DNA of 64,000 nt from Synechocystis sp. PCC 7509 (GCF_000332075.2 NZ_ALVU02000001.1:930001-994000); one strand, 5' to 3'. Positions 16,735 to 26,045 are shown, counted from the first letter of the stretch. Program-made: numbers and translations. Notes: generated from the sequence alone by a model not told the origin.

Positions 16735-17920
16735 AGCTGTTCAGCATTTAAACAGGGTATAGTATAAATTATATTTTAGCTAATTTATTGCAATATGCCA
16801 GCGAAAAATCATCTCAATTTTGAGTAAGTAAAAAAACTACAGCAAGCCTTAAAAGCAGAAGACAATAGAGATATTAGAGAAAGAATTCTGATTTTATTAT
16901 TGCTCAATGACGGAAAAACCCAAGCAAAAATTGCCAAGTTTTTGGGTTGCTCTGTAAATAAGGTATCTTACTGGTGCGTTCATGGAAACCCGGAAAATCT
17001 AGAAAGCTTTGTAGATGAAAGGATGAAGGGAAACCATAGAAAAGCGACGGAAAAATACCTAGAAATATTATTAGAAACCGTAGAGAAACCGCCGGAAGAA
17101 TTTGGGTATGAGTTTGGGCGATGGACAGCGCAAAGATTAGCAACATATTTAGAAAATATTACGGGTATTAAATTAAGTGGTTCTCAGGTTCGGAGGATAT
17201 TAAAGCAAAAAAAGTATGTATACCTTTGGGCAAAATATAGCTTAGAGTTAAAAAGAGATTCGGAAAAAAGAAAAGCTTTTAATAATAAAATAGCAGAATA
17301 TTTAAAAATAACAAAAGAAAGTTCAGAGCGTTTACAAGTATGGTTTTGGGATGAAAGTGGTTTTAGTTTAAGAGTGATTAGAAGAAAGACGTGGTGTAAA
17401 AAAGGAACCCGAAAAAAGGTCAGAGGAGATAGAAGAAAAGGAAGAATTAACGTAATGGGTGGTCTAAGGTACTCCGACAAGAAAAAGTTCGTAGAATTTC
17501 TAGAAAAAAGCAATGCAGGTAGTTTTTACAGCGTGCTAAAAGTTTTTTATCAAAAGCTAATTTATGAATGGGTAGAAGCCGGAAATCAAGCAAAAGACTT
17601 CACAGAAAAGGGAGCGAAGATAGTAATCATTCTTGATAATGCGAGTTTTCACAAACAAAAAAAGTGCCTTGAAAAGATTTCCATAGAAATGCCCAATCTT
17701 TACTTAGAATTTCTCCCAGAATACAGTCCAGATTATAACTTGATAGAGTTGGTCTGGCATTCAACAAAAGGATATGTAGCTAATCGACTATTTCAATCAA
17801 TTGAAGAGCTAGAGCATTTATTACATCAGCTTTTAAATGAAGGAGAGTTGGTTATTAAGTAGTAACGAAAACTCAAAAACAAGGGCAATGCTTTTATCAC
17901 AGTTTAAATGCACAACAGCT
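16735..17920 (+). mobile_element. IS630-family insertion sequence with TA target duplication
   Basis: This 1186-bp element is bounded by 23-bp imperfect terminal inverted repeats starting AGCTGTT (16735-16757 and 17898-17920, 19 of 23 matching). TA flanks it on both sides (16733-16734 and 17921-17922), the target duplication expected of IS630/Tc1-mariner elements. One transposase frame fills it, in the plus direction. On its right the TA abuts the tnpB remnant exactly; on its left lies the IS1 remnant. Confidence 0.85.
16795..17862 (+). pseudogene. IS630-family DDE transposase with an in-frame TAA at codon 11
   Basis: From the ATG at 16795 the frame reads MPAKNHLNFE, then TAA, then VKKLQQALKAEDNRDIRERILILLLL and onward without a further stop to 17862. 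The family normally has Gln or Glu at the stop position, so a single C-to-T change could have made it. The rest is intact: N-terminal HTH (KTQAKIAKFLGCS), then the DDE triad in WFWDESGFSL, ILDNASFH and SPDYNLIELVW. Translation could restart at TTG 16900, giving 320 aa, but would lose part of the DNA-binding region. It may have been active recently. Confidence 0.85.
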
Positions 17921-17921
17921 T

Positions 17922-18038
17922 AGTGAGGATAGCATCATCGATTGCTGTATATTGAGCTTTTTTACCTTTAACTTTGTATTCCACGACTAGCACTGTTTTA
18001 ACCTCGTTGTTAAACTTATTCGTTTTCGACCTATCCAT
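17922..18038 (-). pseudogene. N-terminal remnant of a TnpB (IS200/IS605-type RNA-guided nuclease)
   Basis: From an ATG at 18038 the frame encodes 39 residues including VVEYKVKGKKAQYTAIDDAI, the N-terminal strand and helix of cyanobacterial TnpB proteins. It ends exactly at the TA where the IS630 element begins. The sequence on the other side of the IS630 copy does not continue TnpB, so the gene was already truncated or the rest was lost. No catalytic domain remains. Confidence 0.65.
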
Positions 18039-18074
18039 ATACTAATATGAATGTATATCGATTGTGTAGCCAAA

Positions 18075-18239
18075 ATGAAAACTAAACAATTACGTTTTAG
18101 ATTGTCCGATAGAAGATTCTGGAAATTGCAGTTATATGCCAGTCAGCATGATAAAACAATGACGCAGGTGATTGAAGAGTTGCTTGACACTTTGCCAGAA
18201 CCGAAAATGCCTGAAGGCAGGATAAATCCTGCTAACTAG
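18075..18239 (+). CDS. 54-aa ribbon-helix-helix-like small protein divergent from the tnpB remnant
   Basis: The frame is open from 18051, but MKTKQLRFRLSDRRFWKL at 18075 is the likely start. The pattern of a short basic strand (KQLRFRLS) followed by two helices (RRFWKLQLYASQHDKTMTQVIEELLDTLP) resembles ribbon-helix-helix or antitoxin-like proteins. I recall similar small frames beside tnpB elements in cyanobacteria, so it may be an accessory gene of the element. A GC-rich stretch at 18245-18300 with short inverted repeats (GTAC...GTAC) may be the element's left end. Function unknown. Confidence 0.55.
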   Translation: MKTKQLRFRLSDRRFWKLQLYASQHDKTMTQVIEELLDTLPEPKMPEGRINPAN

Positions 18240-18364
18240 CCTTCATCCCCAGTCTGAAGTACGGAATGCGGTACTACGTATCTGTTCCTCCGGGGTTTTC
18301 GGCATCCACCTTATAAGTAAGTTTTACTTAAACGGGCGATCGCTGCTATAATTGTCGAATACGT

Positions 18365-18437
18365 GGGTATGTAGCTCAGTGGATAGAGCATCAGATTCCG
18401 GTTCTGAGGGTCGGGGGTTCAAATCCCTCCATACTCG
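18365..18437 (+). tRNA. tRNA-Arg (anticodon CCG)
   Basis: A 73-nt cloverleaf: acceptor GGGTATG with CATACTC, D-arm around GCTCAGTGGATAGAGC, anticodon stem TCAGA/TCTGA with loop TTCCGGT (anticodon CCG at 18398-18400), and T-arm GGGGGTTCAAATCCCTC. CCA is not encoded. It reads CGG arginine codons. The debris of mobile elements stops shortly before it. Confidence 0.95.
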
Positions 18438-18444
18438 TTTTAAC

Positions 18445-18480
18445 AAAAGCCTTGAAACACAATTGTTTCAAGGCTTTTAA
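18445..18480. terminator. Terminator after tRNA-Arg, also facing the kaiC end
   Basis: AAAAGCCTTGAAACA (18445-18459) pairs perfectly with 18464-18478 over a CAAT loop. A-run and T-run flanks make it able to stop transcription from both the tRNA and the convergent kaiBC unit. Confidence 0.85.
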
Positions 18481-18532
18481 TTTTAAAATAGCAAAATTTT
18501 TAAGCGTCTTTAAAGATATAAAGCCGAAGAAA

Positions 18533-20086
18533 TTACCCTTCAGTATCTTTAAAACTCTGAACTATCCGCGACAGCTCGCTTTTCTCATCAATACTAATCC
18601 GGGTAGGCGAACCGCTAATAATGCCTTCGTAGTTGCGGAACGAATCGGTAATTTGCGGGCCGGTGGCGCTAATTGTATACTCGCGGATGCTTTTGTCATG
18701 CCAGGAACCGCGCATCTTAAATACATTTATTGCCCGTGACATTTCGCCACGAATTTCTACGTATTGCAGCATCAAAATTGTATCGGTAATTGTAGAAATA
18801 TGAGAATCAGTAATAGAATTTGACCCCATAAATTGCTCGGAGGTATTTGTAAAAAATCCAGTGATTTCTTCTTGTTTGGCGTAACCTGTTACCCCAATTA
18901 CAAATTGTCGAAAAGCATTGTTACTAACTCCCCGTGCTAAAGCCGAAAGCGAATCTATCGCAATTCTTGATGGCTTAAATTCAGCAATTTCTGACTTAAT
19001 AATTTGTAAATGATCTTCTAATCCCGTTGATTCGGGGTAAGCACAAATAATTTTTAGTAACCCTTTGCGCTCTAATTCCTCAAAATCTATTCCCCAGGAA
19101 TAGGCGTTACGCGATAATTGAGCGCGGGACTCTTCGTAAGCAAATACCAAAGCGCGATCGCCATTTTTGCAAGCATTTTCTAAAAACTTACTCACTAACA
19201 AGGTTTTACCCGTTCCCGTCGCTCCCGTTGCTAAAATAATTGAGTCTTTAAAAAAACCGCCGCCGCACATTTTATCTAAGGTTTCTACTCCCGAAGATAC
19301 CCTAACATTAGATGATCTTTGGGTTAATTGCATTGCTCCTAAAGGAAAAATATTAAATCCTTCATTGCTAATTGTTAAAGGATACTCGCCTTTCATATGT
19401 GTAGAACCGCGCAACTTCAAAATCTCAATTGTGCGGCGGCGACGCTCTCCTTCTAAAACATTGCGAACAATAGTTACATTATCTGATACAAATTCTTCAA
19501 CTCCAAATCTGGCTACCGGCCCGTATTCTTCGGTGCGCTCGGTAGTCATAATTGTGGTTACGCCAATTTGTTTTAGCCGCGCTACCAACCGAAAAATCTC
19601 TCGCCGAACTATAGAGGATGCTTCGTATTGTTGAAATAAAGCAGTAATTGAATCAATAGAAACTCGTTTAGCTTTATATTTAACAATCGCGTATTGCAAA
19701 CGTTCAATTAATGCTGAAAGATCGAAGCTTCCTACTACTTCTTGTCCTTCGGGATCGGGAGAAGCATCTAATATAAATAGCTTACCGTCATCAATGGGCT
19801 TTTGTAAGTCCCAGCCCAAACCCCAAGTATTCTTAATAATATCTTGAGGAGTTTCTTCAAAAGTAACAAATACTCCCGGTTCATCAAAAAAAATTATGCC
19901 ATTGTAAAGAAATTGTAGAGAAAATAAAGTTTTACCTGTGCCAGATGTGCCGCTAACTAACGTTGTTCTGCCAATGGGTAAACCGCCCTGACTTATATCA
20001 TCAAATCCCTCAATCATTGTCCGCAGTTTCTGTACGCCTTTATTAGGCAATACTTGAGAATTTTGAGTTTGACTATGCTCGTTCAT
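18533..20086 (-). CDS. kaiC: Circadian clock ATPase/kinase KaiC
   Basis: This 517-aa double-RecA protein is the central oscillator, with autokinase, autophosphatase and slow ATPase activities in a hexamer. CI has the P-loop GTSGTGKT (46-53) and the catalytic TFEET pair; CII has GATGTGKT near residue 287. The phosphorylation sites fall at S431 and T432 in DSHISTITDT, the same numbers as in Synechococcus elongatus, and the A-loop/tail follows with SGSPTRIS. Length and sites indicate a fully functional clock kinase. It is the last gene of kaiA-kaiB-kaiC, 61 bp after kaiB. Confidence 0.98.
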   Translation of the reverse strand: MNEHSQTQNSQVLPNKGVQKLRTMIEGFDDISQGGLPIGRTTLVSGTSGTGKTLFSLQFLYNGIIFFDEPGVFVTFEETPQDIIKNTWGLGWDLQKPIDDGKLFILDASPDPEGQEVVGSFDLSALIERLQYAIVKYKAKRVSIDSITALFQQYEASSIVRREIFRLVARLKQIGVTTIMTTERTEEYGPVARFGVEEFVSDNVTIVRNVLEGERRRRTIEILKLRGSTHMKGEYPLTISNEGFNIFPLGAMQLTQRSSNVRVSSGVETLDKMCGGGFFKDSIILATGATGTGKTLLVSKFLENACKNGDRALVFAYEESRAQLSRNAYSWGIDFEELERKGLLKIICAYPESTGLEDHLQIIKSEIAEFKPSRIAIDSLSALARGVSNNAFRQFVIGVTGYAKQEEITGFFTNTSEQFMGSNSITDSHISTITDTILMLQYVEIRGEMSRAINVFKMRGSWHDKSIREYTISATGPQITDSFRNYEGIISGSPTRISIDEKSELSRIVQSFKDTEG

Positions 20087-20147
20087 TTTTTATTAAAGTA
20101 TATAATTAATCAGATTCGCTTAAAAAATAGTTACACCTAAATATTAG

Positions 20148-20459
20148 TCATTCTTCCTGATCTTCTTGTAGTTCTTCGTAAAATAAGTTCAAGCCAACTA
20201 ATACCTTTTCTCGATCGGAAAGGTCACCAATAATTCGTCGTACTGGTAGAGGTAAAACTTTAGATAACGTTGGTATTGCTAAAATTTTGTCCTCCTCAGC
20301 TATGTGAGGATTTTTGATTATATCAATAACTTTGAGCGAATACACTCCTGGAAATTCTTGCTCCATAATATTTTTTAGCATTTTTAAAGCCCGAATAGAA
20401 TTAGGTGTATTACCAGCAACGTAAAGCTTGAGAACGTAAGCTTTTTTTAAAGTATTCAT
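20148..20459 (-). CDS. kaiB: Circadian clock protein KaiB
   Basis: This 103-aa fold-switching thioredoxin-like protein binds the KaiC CI ring and sequesters KaiA. Typical blocks are [48 protein letters not shown], and [23 protein letters not shown] with the acidic C-terminal tail EELQEDQEE. Length is normal. It starts 24 bp after kaiA ends and lies in the same operon. Confidence 0.97.
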   Translation of the reverse strand: MNTLKKAYVLKLYVAGNTPNSIRALKMLKNIMEQEFPGVYSLKVIDIIKNPHIAEEDKILAIPTLSKVLPLPVRRIIGDLSDREKVLVGLNLFYEELQEDQEE

Positions 20460-20483
20460 GGGGCAGACAAATAGAATAAATAA

Positions 20484-20852
20484 CTAACCAATAGCAGCAT
20501 AATTAGATGGATGGCAACGATACATTTCACACAAATGCGCCAAAATTTCAATTAAAGTTAGCCGATAATCAAGGAGTATTTCTTCACTTCTACCTTCCAA
20601 TTTTAATTGTTTAGAAAAATCCTCTATTAGCTCCAAATGAATTTGAATAACTTGCGGCACGGGAATGTTACTAGAAAAAACTTTATCTGTAAATTCGTCA
20701 ATCTCAAACTTTACATTTGGGCTAGTAAAGTAGCTCAGAATAATTTGCCGATAGTCCTGTTTTAAACTTTGCAAAAATTTATTTTGCTTGTCTACAGACA
20801 TTTGCTGAAATAATGTTTGGTTTTGCCCATTTTGATAACTAAAACGCTCCAT
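20484..20852 (-). CDS. kaiA: KaiA, short form containing only the C-terminal dimerisation/KaiC-binding domain
   Basis: This 122-aa protein corresponds to the C-terminal four-helix domain of KaiA, which stimulates KaiC phosphorylation (LKQDYRQIILSYFTSPNVKFEIDEFTDKVFSSNIPVPQVIQIHLELI ... RSEEILLDYRLTLIEILAHLCEMYR, broken here into its blocks). The roughly 170-residue N-terminal pseudo-receiver and linker of S. elongatus KaiA (284 aa) are absent, and no trace of them is seen upstream in 20853-21235. Short KaiA is known from Anabaena/Nostoc relatives. It heads the kaiABC operon. Confidence 0.93.
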   Translation of the reverse strand: MERFSYQNGQNQTLFQQMSVDKQNKFLQSLKQDYRQIILSYFTSPNVKFEIDEFTDKVFSSNIPVPQVIQIHLELIEDFSKQLKLEGRSEEILLDYRLTLIEILAHLCEMYRCHPSNYAAIG

Positions 20853-21235
20853 GAATTTTTATTAACAAATTTTAAGCCTACGTTGTTATACTTTGAAAAT
20901 TTTATAGAAATTGAAGGACATAAAAACTTAAGAAATTATTAATGTAAAATAATATTTTTGCGAATATATCTGTAAATAAAATCAAAATAGTTATTTATTA
21001 GATAATGTTACAAAAATATGTTAAGTCCCTAGCAAAAATTGTCAAAATTGAACCAATAATACATTGTATTTTACTATAATTGCTAAATGCGATCGCTCCT
21101 AAATAAAGATATGATCACAAAAAACGAAACCAGTCATCAAAAATTTAGCAGTTATTGCCTTGTCAGAGGTAGCATTTACTATACCAGAGAGTATAGAACC
21201 TACGTATTACCTCGATCAAAGATTTGCGGCACTAG
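20853..21235. promoter_or_regulatory. Divergent control region between kaiA and the hybrid histidine kinase
   Basis: This is 383 bp of very AT-rich DNA with one HIP1 site (GCGATCGC at about 21090). It must contain the kaiA promoter and the kinase promoter. I find no NtcA box, no RNA motif and no remnant of the missing KaiA N-terminal domain. Confidence 0.5.
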
Positions 21236-24200
21236 ATGATGTCAATGCTAACCATTAAACTAAGCAATTTCCTAGCGATCGAACCTTGGTGTGAGCATAA
21301 AACGGCTATAGCAGCAGTAGTAGAGGTATTGACAGTTAGGGAATGCGATCGCCTAGTAATAATTAATGCCCAGCAGCAACCAATAGGAATAATTTATACG
21401 ACTAGACTCAATCTCCATCTAAGTGAATTGTCAAAAGCTAAAAAACAGCGTTTGCTAAAATCCGCACTTCAAGACAATCCTAACTTAGTAGAACCTTTAG
21501 AGGTATTGCCTGGAGATTGGAGCTTAGAACAATTTACCCTGCACTTACAAAAGCAAAACTATTCTAGCAATAGAGAATGGGCAGTAGTAGACGCAGACGC
21601 TAAATATTTAGGATTAGTAAATAGTTCGCTATTGTTCCAGTATTTAGGCTCATCAGCGTCGGAAAACAGCTTTGTCAACCAACTGGCTTTAGATTTTTTA
21701 ATTGAGATCGTCAAAAAATTGCCTTGGGCGATTGTATTACAGACAAGTTTAGGAGTACAAATCGCTCAATCAAAATCCTGGCAAGAACACTTCGGCTGGT
21801 GGAAAGATTCGGGTGCTATCCGGCAAGAAATAACAGATATTCTAGATTCCACAACGCCAAACGTAAGTACACAAGTAAATCCACTGACGGACGAACTACC
21901 GCCTAGTTTTAGTCGCTGTCAGTTGGGAACAAAGCCCCATACTTGCGTTTGTGTTTGCCCAACAGCAGATGGAAAAGAAAAAGTATGGGAATTTATTAAA
22001 ATTTCGCTGACTAACTCCACTGAAGATTTATCGCTATTAATAGCCAACGACATTAGCTATCAACAGCAATTGGCTTCGGAACTCTCTGCCAAAAATGCCG
22101 AACTAATTGGGTTGAACCGCCTCAAAGACGAATTTTTAGCTTGTATTAGTCACGAACTAAAAACCCCGATTACCGCCGTCATGGGGCTATCAACTTTATT
22201 AAAAGATCCGGCTTTAGGGCAACTAAACGATCGCCAAGCACGTTACGCGGGCTTAATCAACCAAAGCGGTCGTCATTTGATGGCGGTAGTAAGCGACATT
22301 CTAGACCTAACGCGGATGGAGACAGGACAGATAAAGTTGAACCTAGCACCTGTAAAGGTTCTCGCTATTTGCGATCGCGCTCATGAGCAAGTCAAAAGCA
22401 TGAATTTTAAAGCTCAGGACTCAAATTCGACCGAAACTATCGAGGAGCATCGATTTACCTTAGAAATCGAACCAGGTATAGATATCTTCATTGCTGATGA
22501 ATTGCGCCTGCGTCAGATGTTGGTAAATATGCTTAGTAATGCCTACAAGTTCACAAAACCAGGCGGCGAAGTTGGTTTGCAAATAAATCGCTGGGAAGGC
22601 TGGATTGCTTTTACAGTGTGGGATACGGGTATTGGTATATCTGAAGAGCAACAACACTTAATCTTTCAAAAATTTCAGCAACTAGAAAATCCCCTAATTC
22701 GTCAGTTTGAAGGTGCGGGCTTGGGACTTGTATTGACAAGAGCGCTGGCGCGTTTGCATGGCGGAGATGTAACTTTTTTATCTAAGCAAGGAATTGGTAG
22801 CTGCTTTACTTTACTACTACCCCCAAGTCCTCCCCAAAAAAGCATCGCGGACGAGCAAACAAGTCTTAGAAGTTATCCGATTCGCGGACAAACCCCCACG
22901 GCTCCTGCTTTTTTATCGCTATCAAATGTGGGGCTAAAAACAACACTCCCTTCGGCGGTGCAATTGCGCCCTAACCCATTGATATTGGTAGTCGAGGCTG
23001 CACCTCAATTTGTCGAAAATCTTAGCGAACAGCTAAACACTTTGGGCTATCGGGTTGTTGTTGCTCGTTCGGGAACTGAAGCTTTGGAAAAGTCACGGAG
23101 ATTGCAACCTGTTTCTATATTTCTCAATCCAGTGTTACCTCTGCTTTCCGGTTGGGATGTACTTACCCTACTTAAAGCCGATGTTGCTACTAGCCAAATT
23201 CCTGTAATTGTGACGGCAACGGGGGCCCAGAAAGAGCAAGCATTATTGAATCATGCAGATGAATTTATGATCCTCCCGGTTCAAAACCAAAACTTGCAGC
23301 AAATTCTCAATCGGTTTTGTTCGATAGCGCCGATTTTTGCGCCAGAAGATCGCGATCGCCCTCGATGTGATTTATTAACAGTTTTGTGGTTGGTAACTCC
23401 TTTTGAACCTTCTTTGTTAACTTCAAGTTTGCTGCAACTTCATCACCGGGTGATTGAAGCCGATGACTTAGAGCAAGCAGAGTTATTAGCTCGGATTTGG
23501 CAACCGAATGTTGTTGTGATCGACGGTTCAATTTTGAAACCTTTAGATTATGTTCATCAACTTAGCAAACACTCTAAATTAAAACGTTTACCTTTAGTAA
23601 CATTAAATGCTGCTACAACAGAGGCGGCAAACCAAGTACCAGGACTAATGGTGTTTCCTTGCTTAAATACAGATCGAGATGTAACAGTAAATTCTTTATT
23701 GGCAGTTTTGCAGGTGGCGGCGGGTATTAGTTGGCAACCAAGCTTGTTGATCGTCGATATTGCTAGTTTGCCTGACTTAATACCGTTAAAAGTTGGAGAA
23801 GATGTTGAATCTGCGCCTAAAAAAGAGTGGTTTCAAGCTTTAGTTCAATATTTACAAACGGCTGGATTCCAAGCAACTATGAGTCAGTCATGGGCGGAAG
23901 TGATGCGCCAAGTTCAATCTTCTGCTTGTAGCGTCGATGTAATGCTAATTAGTTTAGGCAATAGACCTTTTACGCCGCAAGCAATTCAAGCATTTATTGC
24001 TTTAAGTAAACAGGAAAATCTACCACCAATTTTGGTATTGGATAAGCTAAATCAAGATAACATCAAACCGCAATCTGTCCAGTTTCACCAGCCAGTAGAA
24101 TCTAATCATAGCTATGTTTCAGAACAGCTTTCTACGGAGCAAACGTTCAAATCCGTTGATTTGGAAAATATTATCGAGGCGATCGCTACTCGCATCTTGC

Positions 24201-24265
24201 CACCTTCTCTATCAATGAAAGAATTATTAAACTATATTCACTGGGCTTTGATTGGGGATGAGTAA
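21236..24265 (+). CDS. Hybrid histidine kinase with CBS-like sensor and degenerate receiver domains, divergent from kaiABC
   Basis: This protein has 1009 aa. Residues about 1-145 look like a CBS-type pair (RLVIINAQQQPIGIIYTTRL; WAVVDADAKYLGLVNS). The HisKA site is ISHELKTP with H306. The HATPase shows NMLSNAYKFT (about 430), DTGIGIS (about 462) and GAGLGL (about 492). Three receiver-like domains follow from about 580. The first has FLNPVLP where the phospho-acceptor Asp should be and lacks the usual Lys. The second keeps an Asp (VVVIDGS). The third is weak. Such pseudo-receivers recall CikA, a clock input/output kinase, and the position next to kaiABC supports a clock role; this is inference. 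The start could be either of two adjacent ATGs. Confidence 0.85.
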   Translation: MMSMLTIKLSNFLAIEPWCEHKTAIAAVVEVLTVRECDRLVIINAQQQPIGIIYTTRLNLHLSELSKAKKQRLLKSALQDNPNLVEPLEVLPGDWSLEQFTLHLQKQNYSSNREWAVVDADAKYLGLVNSSLLFQYLGSSASENSFVNQLALDFLIEIVKKLPWAIVLQTSLGVQIAQSKSWQEHFGWWKDSGAIRQEITDILDSTTPNVSTQVNPLTDELPPSFSRCQLGTKPHTCVCVCPTADGKEKVWEFIKISLTNSTEDLSLLIANDISYQQQLASELSAKNAELIGLNRLKDEFLACISHELKTPITAVMGLSTLLKDPALGQLNDRQARYAGLINQSGRHLMAVVSDILDLTRMETGQIKLNLAPVKVLAICDRAHEQVKSMNFKAQDSNSTETIEEHRFTLEIEPGIDIFIADELRLRQMLVNMLSNAYKFTKPGGEVGLQINRWEGWIAFTVWDTGIGISEEQQHLIFQKFQQLENPLIRQFEGAGLGLVLTRALARLHGGDVTFLSKQGIGSCFTLLLPPSPPQKSIADEQTSLRSYPIRGQTPTAPAFLSLSNVGLKTTLPSAVQLRPNPLILVVEAAPQFVENLSEQLNTLGYRVVVARSGTEALEKSRRLQPVSIFLNPVLPLLSGWDVLTLLKADVATSQIPVIVTATGAQKEQALLNHADEFMILPVQNQNLQQILNRFCSIAPIFAPEDRDRPRCDLLTVLWLVTPFEPSLLTSSLLQLHHRVIEADDLEQAELLARIWQPNVVVIDGSILKPLDYVHQLSKHSKLKRLPLVTLNAATTEAANQVPGLMVFPCLNTDRDVTVNSLLAVLQVAAGISWQPSLLIVDIASLPDLIPLKVGEDVESAPKKEWFQALVQYLQTAGFQATMSQSWAEVMRQVQSSACSVDVMLISLGNRPFTPQAIQAFIALSKQENLPPILVLDKLNQDNIKPQSVQFHQPVESNHSYVSEQLSTEQTFKSVDLENIIEAIATRILPPSLSMKELLNYIHWALIGDE

Positions 24266-24272
24266 AGCCGAC

Positions 24273-26045
24273 TTATTTAGTTACTCGGATAAGTCGATAA
24301 GCGCCAGCTTCTCCCAATTGCTGGGAATTGAAGGCGGGGGTTTCTAACTTGACTAGCTTTTTGGGTTGAGCTAAAACCATTGCCGAAAACGAAGCAGATT
24401 TAGTTGTTAGCAGTTTGTCTATGTAATTTATCCCCGCATTAGTTTCTTTGATGTAAGTTACGGGCAATTGACTATAAAATACTACACTCGGCTTTTTGAA
24501 GCCAATCATGACTAATTCTTCATTGGCTACGTGATTTGAAGAAGCGATCGCCGATAATTCTTTTAAGGGTACTTGCCTTGCTTCATCCATTAAAAAAGCC
24601 GCAGGCATCATCACAAAAATTACAAAGGCAATAAAGGCTACTATATTTAATTTCAGCAACCATTGCCCTTGACGACTTAGAAGTAAAGTCGCGCCGCCAA
24701 TTCCACAAACTGCCCAAATTGCCCCACCGATAACAGGTAAACCCGATTGTTCCACAAGTTGGCGCAAGTTGGGGATAGCTGGATCTACACCCACTAATCC
24801 CGGCGCTAAAAACATTGCCACCGCTAGAATTAAAACTAATCCTACATTTAACCAACGGCTGATATAAAAAAACCTGCGGTATTTCCAACTAGGTTGATAA
24901 GGTATTGGTTCGCTCCAAGGTAAAGCTACTAAAAGCGCCGAGGCTGGCATTAGCGGTAATACATAGCTGGGTAGCTTGGTAACAGCGATCGTGAAAAAGC
25001 CAAATATACCCAAAAACCAAAATAAGGCAAATAAACTTAATTGATAACCCCGTTCTTGTTTTTGCCAGTGCGATCGCGCCTGTAACTTTATTTTAGTAAT
25101 GGCTACGGGTAAATAAATCGACCAAGGAGCAAAACCTAAGAGAACCACCACAAAGTAATAATACCAAGGCGCAGAGTGACGGTTAACAACTCCTGTAAAT
25201 CGTTCGAGATTGTGATAGCCAAAAAATGAATTGATATAATCGTTGCCATTACGGGCAATAACTAAAATAAACCAAGGTAGGGAAACCGCGCTAATTATTA
25301 ATCCACCTACGACTAGGTGCATTTCTAGTAAGACTTCTCGCAGTTTACCCACATAAAACAAAAACGAGCCAATAATCAAACCTGGTAAAACAATGCCTAC
25401 AGGCCCTTTAGTCAGAATTGCCAACCCAATTAAAATATAAAACGCCACATACCAACGTAGTTTTATCTTTGGCAAAGAATTGGCATAGCCGCAAAACCAA
25501 CACAGCAGCGCCGAACCCATACACCCGCTTAAGAGCATATCTGACACCCCCGTTCGCGCCCAAACTATAGTTTCCGGGTTTAGGGCAATTATTGCCGCCC
25601 CAAGGGACGCACTTAGCCAATAGCGGCGATGTTCAAACTGCACCATTGGGGCGGAGGTATGCAACCCAAATAACCAAATAGTATAAAAACCCAAACCTAC
25701 TAAACTCATCGCCGCCAACGCTGAAGGTAGACGCACCGCCCACTCATTTACCCCGACAACGTGATAAAACAGCGCCATTAACCAATAAATCAACGGTGGC
25801 TTATCAAAACGAGTTTCGCCGTTAAAAAATGGTGTAATCCAATCCCCGGTTATCTTCATTTGCCTAGCAGCTTCAGCAAATAACGGCTCGGTTTCGTCAA
25901 TGAGGCTAATACTACCCAAATGCCAAAAGAAGGCTACTATACCCACCAATAGCAGCCACAACATCGCTAAAATTAGAGCTTGGCGAGGACGATTCGCAGT
26001 GTTGTTTAGCCAACTAATGAGAGGGCGATTTAGACGTTTTTTCAT
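24273..26045 (-). CDS. GT39/ArnT-like polyprenyl-phosphate-dependent glycosyltransferase
   Basis: This integral membrane protein has about 590 aa and 10-12 hydrophobic helices. The N-terminal external loop SISLIDETEPLFAEAARQM carries the DE catalytic motif of the ArnT/PMT family, followed by FNGETRFDKPPLIYWLMALFY, also typical. Such enzymes transfer a sugar from an undecaprenyl-phosphate donor to lipid A, protein or another acceptor on the outer face of the inner membrane. The acceptor here is unknown. The frame is open to 26138, but that would overlap the upstream gene; MKKRLNRPLI at 26045 is chosen. A C-terminal soluble domain of about 100 residues completes it. Confidence 0.87.
   Translation of the reverse strand: MKKRLNRPLISWLNNTANRPRQALILAMLWLLLVGIVAFFWHLGSISLIDETEPLFAEAARQMKITGDWITPFFNGETRFDKPPLIYWLMALFYHVVGVNEWAVRLPSALAAMSLVGLGFYTIWLFGLHTSAPMVQFEHRRYWLSASLGAAIIALNPETIVWARTGVSDMLLSGCMGSALLCWFCGYANSLPKIKLRWYVAFYILIGLAILTKGPVGIVLPGLIIGSFLFYVGKLREVLLEMHLVVGGLIISAVSLPWFILVIARNGNDYINSFFGYHNLERFTGVVNRHSAPWYYYFVVVLLGFAPWSIYLPVAITKIKLQARSHWQKQERGYQLSLFALFWFLGIFGFFTIAVTKLPSYVLPLMPASALLVALPWSEPIPYQPSWKYRRFFYISRWLNVGLVLILAVAMFLAPGLVGVDPAIPNLRQLVEQSGLPVIGGAIWAVCGIGGATLLLSRQGQWLLKLNIVAFIAFVIFVMMPAAFLMDEARQVPLKELSAIASSNHVANEELVMIGFKKPSVVFYSQLPVTYIKETNAGINYIDKLLTTKSASFSAMVLAQPKKLVKLETPAFNSQQLGEAGAYRLIRVTK

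Noticed and set aside
18452-18739. 95-codon plus-strand frame after tRNA-Arg
   Set aside because: It starts inside the terminator hairpin and runs antisense to kaiC.
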